Notes under the pieces: generated by a model | Told to the model about the DNA's origin: nothing | Databases searched by the model: none | What the model saw: only the letters and a program-made list of their open reading frames with translations | Assembly: GCF_030272615.1 (NCBI RefSeq) | Contig: NC_081411.1 | Span: 158,514,471-158,574,470, forward strand | Reading direction: 5' to 3' | DNA: 60,000 bases | From: Cryptomeria japonica | Taxonomy: Eukaryota > Streptophyta > Pinopsida > Cupressales > Cupressaceae | Program-made: the position numbers and the translations under genes | Shown: positions 57,961 through 60,000 of the stretch, in pieces | Position numbering within the stretch: the first letter of the stretch is position 1 | Layout: each line of letters begins with the position of its first letter

Positions 57961-59736
57961 TTATTATTTCGTAAATATATTATTTAACTAAAATTTTCCT
58001 ACAAAGGGTTAATTTGATTTCAAATAAAGTGTGCACAAAAAAAAAAAAATCATTCACATAATTATTATTATCATTGTAAACATATATTATTTTAATCAAA
58101 TTTTATGCAAAATTGATTATAACCTTGATTTAATTATAACTCTAATTCTAACCCTAATCTTTACTCTAAATTTTCATATAAATAATAAAAATACTCACGG
58201 ACATAATTGTTTATTACTATCATTAATTTATATTATATAAAATCAAATTTTTGTCAAATTATTTTTAATCTTGATTTTTTAAAATTTATATTACTTAAAT
58301 AAGATTATGTAAAATTATTCAGGACCTTGATATTTGAGAAATTATTTTAATTTTTGTATGTAAATTGTGATATTAGAACCCACTCAAAAAATTTAAAACA
58401 ATTTAATATATTGATAAATACTTTTAAATTATATTAAATTTTATTATTAAATTAAAATAATTTATATATTTTTTATTTAAAAAATAATTTTTCATTAAAT
58501 TTTAAAATACATTAACATAAAATTTGTTCTAGATAAATTTAACTAATTCTTATTTAAAAACTCAGAGTGCCCATACTTTCAAAGATAAGATAGCCAAAAA
58601 CTATAATATTAGACAAAGACAAAAGAATGGTAGATCACACATAGGAAAGAAAATCACACCTTATATAAAACAAAAATAAACGTTGTGGCTACAAAAACTT
58701 AAAAGACTATGCATTCTAAACACTAATATTCTTATTAGAATAGATTGGAAAATAAAAAACAAAGATTTGGCCTATGAAACATATATTCATACCATATAGA
58801 ACTACCTCCAATCCCAATCACATGGCTAATAATATTTTTTTTAATGTGTTTTTTGGAAAAATAATTAAATATATGTTGTATAATATATTAGAAAGTACTA
58901 ATCAAGGAATGTGAAAACCGAATTTAGTAGAACTGGGTTTGTGGGTAGGTAGGATGTAATTTAGGATTCAAATGTTACAATTCATAACAAAATTGTGTTT
59001 GTTGGTTTCATTTTTCTCATCTACTATTTGGACTGTTCTTAATGTTTGGTTTGGATGTAGCTTGTAGACGAATATAATTCTATGTTTTGCAATGTTGTGT
59101 TTGTTGAGTTGTCACTAATAATTTTATGGAGATGGGCCAATTTTATCCCCTCGTTGATCTAGTTTAATTATAGGGAACTATATTTATTGAAACCCCCCCT
59201 ACATGATTGAAGATGCAATTACTTGGACCTAGTGCATTGTAGGTCATTGGAATCTATTTTGTTTGAGTATAAAATTTATATGAAATTATTCTTTGGGGTT
59301 CCTTTATGATTCATTTGCAATAATATCACTCAATCCTTCATGCAAGAAGGGCTTAATTATTACAACATAGAAATTGTGTCATTGTAGCAGTGCTGGATAT
59401 CATGCCCATTGATATGTTGAACATTTATTTTTTATTGAATATAGAATTGATGTCCAATATTAATATACCCTATATAACTAATAATAGGACCTCATTTTTT
59501 CAAACGTATTAAATACTTTTTCCATATCTTGTTTGATTAAAACATATTCATACTCTAGAAAAAAATTCTCTAGACATATATTATTGTATTTTCATTATTA
59601 AATTTTTTAAATTTTTAAATTATTATTTATTATATTTTTTATTTTAATATATTTATTATTATGTTTTTATTTATATATTTATTATTATAAATATTTTTTT
59701 AAAAAAAAAATTCTCAGTAAAAAAGCCGAAGCCGTA
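57961..59736. other. AT-rich region, no gene
   Basis: Continues the TTATTATTGTAAACTTATAT module (58060-58330) after the inserted segment, then very AT-rich sequence. Frames are short and uninformative. A moderately AT-rich part at 58880-59480 shows no domain either. Confidence 0.5.
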
Positions 59737-60000
59737 TTTTATTAATAAATATTGTCACAATCTCCACTCAGTGCGGACATCGGTAGGAAAGAGGGGAGAG
59801 GAGAAATCCTTCGGCCTTTCCCAGGACCAACAGTCCATTTAGACTAATAACATTTAATTTACATATATATGAACTTTTATAGGTTCTACATTCTGGCTTA
59901 TCAAAAATCCCTTCAGAGGGAGAATCTTTGATTTACATGTGGTAGACTATTTTTGTCCAACTTTCCAAGTTCCCTGTTGCCATATTTGTCACCTTCTACT
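59737..60000 (-). other. Possible 3' end of a minus-strand gene
   Basis: From the window edge the minus strand is open for about 29 codons (VEGDKYGNRELGKLDKNSLP and onward) to a TGA at 59913-59915. It is followed by about 170 bp of less AT-rich sequence and then AATAAAAT near 59737, which could be a 3' UTR with polyadenylation signal. The base composition is distinctly different from the flanking AT-rich DNA. There is too little to name a family, and an open frame this short can be chance. Confidence 0.2.

Overview
The window looks like nuclear DNA of a plant. It is AT-rich and dominated by decayed retrotransposons, satellites and simple repeats, and the few gene-like pieces have GT-AG introns. 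The mix of long divergent LTR elements, a plant LINE and a transposase-like family I associate with bryophytes, ferns and conifers makes a gymnosperm plausible, but nothing here proves the taxon. Only one intact protein-coding gene can be supported, a small two-exon secreted cysteine-rich peptide at 53788-54126. Nearly everything else that encodes protein is a relic.

Layout, left to right. 1-2598: no recognised gene. 2599-7931: a Ty3/gypsy chromovirus on the minus strand (gag, protease, RT, RNase H, integrase, chromodomain), broken by stops, catalytic substitutions and a deletion that removed its primer-binding site and the start of gag. 7932-9590: unrecognised non-coding sequence. 9606-11400: five tandem copies of a ~359-bp satellite. 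11616-11866: a ~52-bp minisatellite. 11939-15769: a minus-strand transposase-like pseudogene with a recognisable intron, split by a 797-bp solo LTR (13728-14524) with a perfect 5-bp target duplication. 16084-17318: a 91-bp duplication, then a ~400-bp purine tract followed by a ~620-bp pyrimidine tract. 17319-24721: a Ty1/copia element on the minus strand, embedded in a palindromic CATATG minisatellite.

The main structural event is a direct tandem duplication of about 15.54 kb: copy 1 is 22967-38504 and copy 2 is 38505-54047. The copies are nearly identical. The left breakpoint lies in the copia gag and the right breakpoint lies in exon 2 of the cysteine-rich peptide gene, sharing the 6-bp microhomology GCATTG. 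Each copy carries the 5' end of the copia element, the minisatellite, purine and TA tracts, a long AT-rich stretch, a 5'-truncated LINE with target-site duplications, and the peptide gene. Only the right-hand gene copy is complete; the left copy is cut at the junction and reads into copia DNA, ending after two novel residues.

54127-60000: AT-rich sequence with a ~645-bp foldback element, degenerate CCTAA-like repeats, an ATT microsatellite, a LINE ORF1-like coiled-coil relic and, at the extreme right edge, a possible 3' end of a minus-strand gene.

The genes do not form a pathway. The biology here is genome turnover (nested insertions, LTR recombination, segmental duplication) around a small secreted peptide gene.
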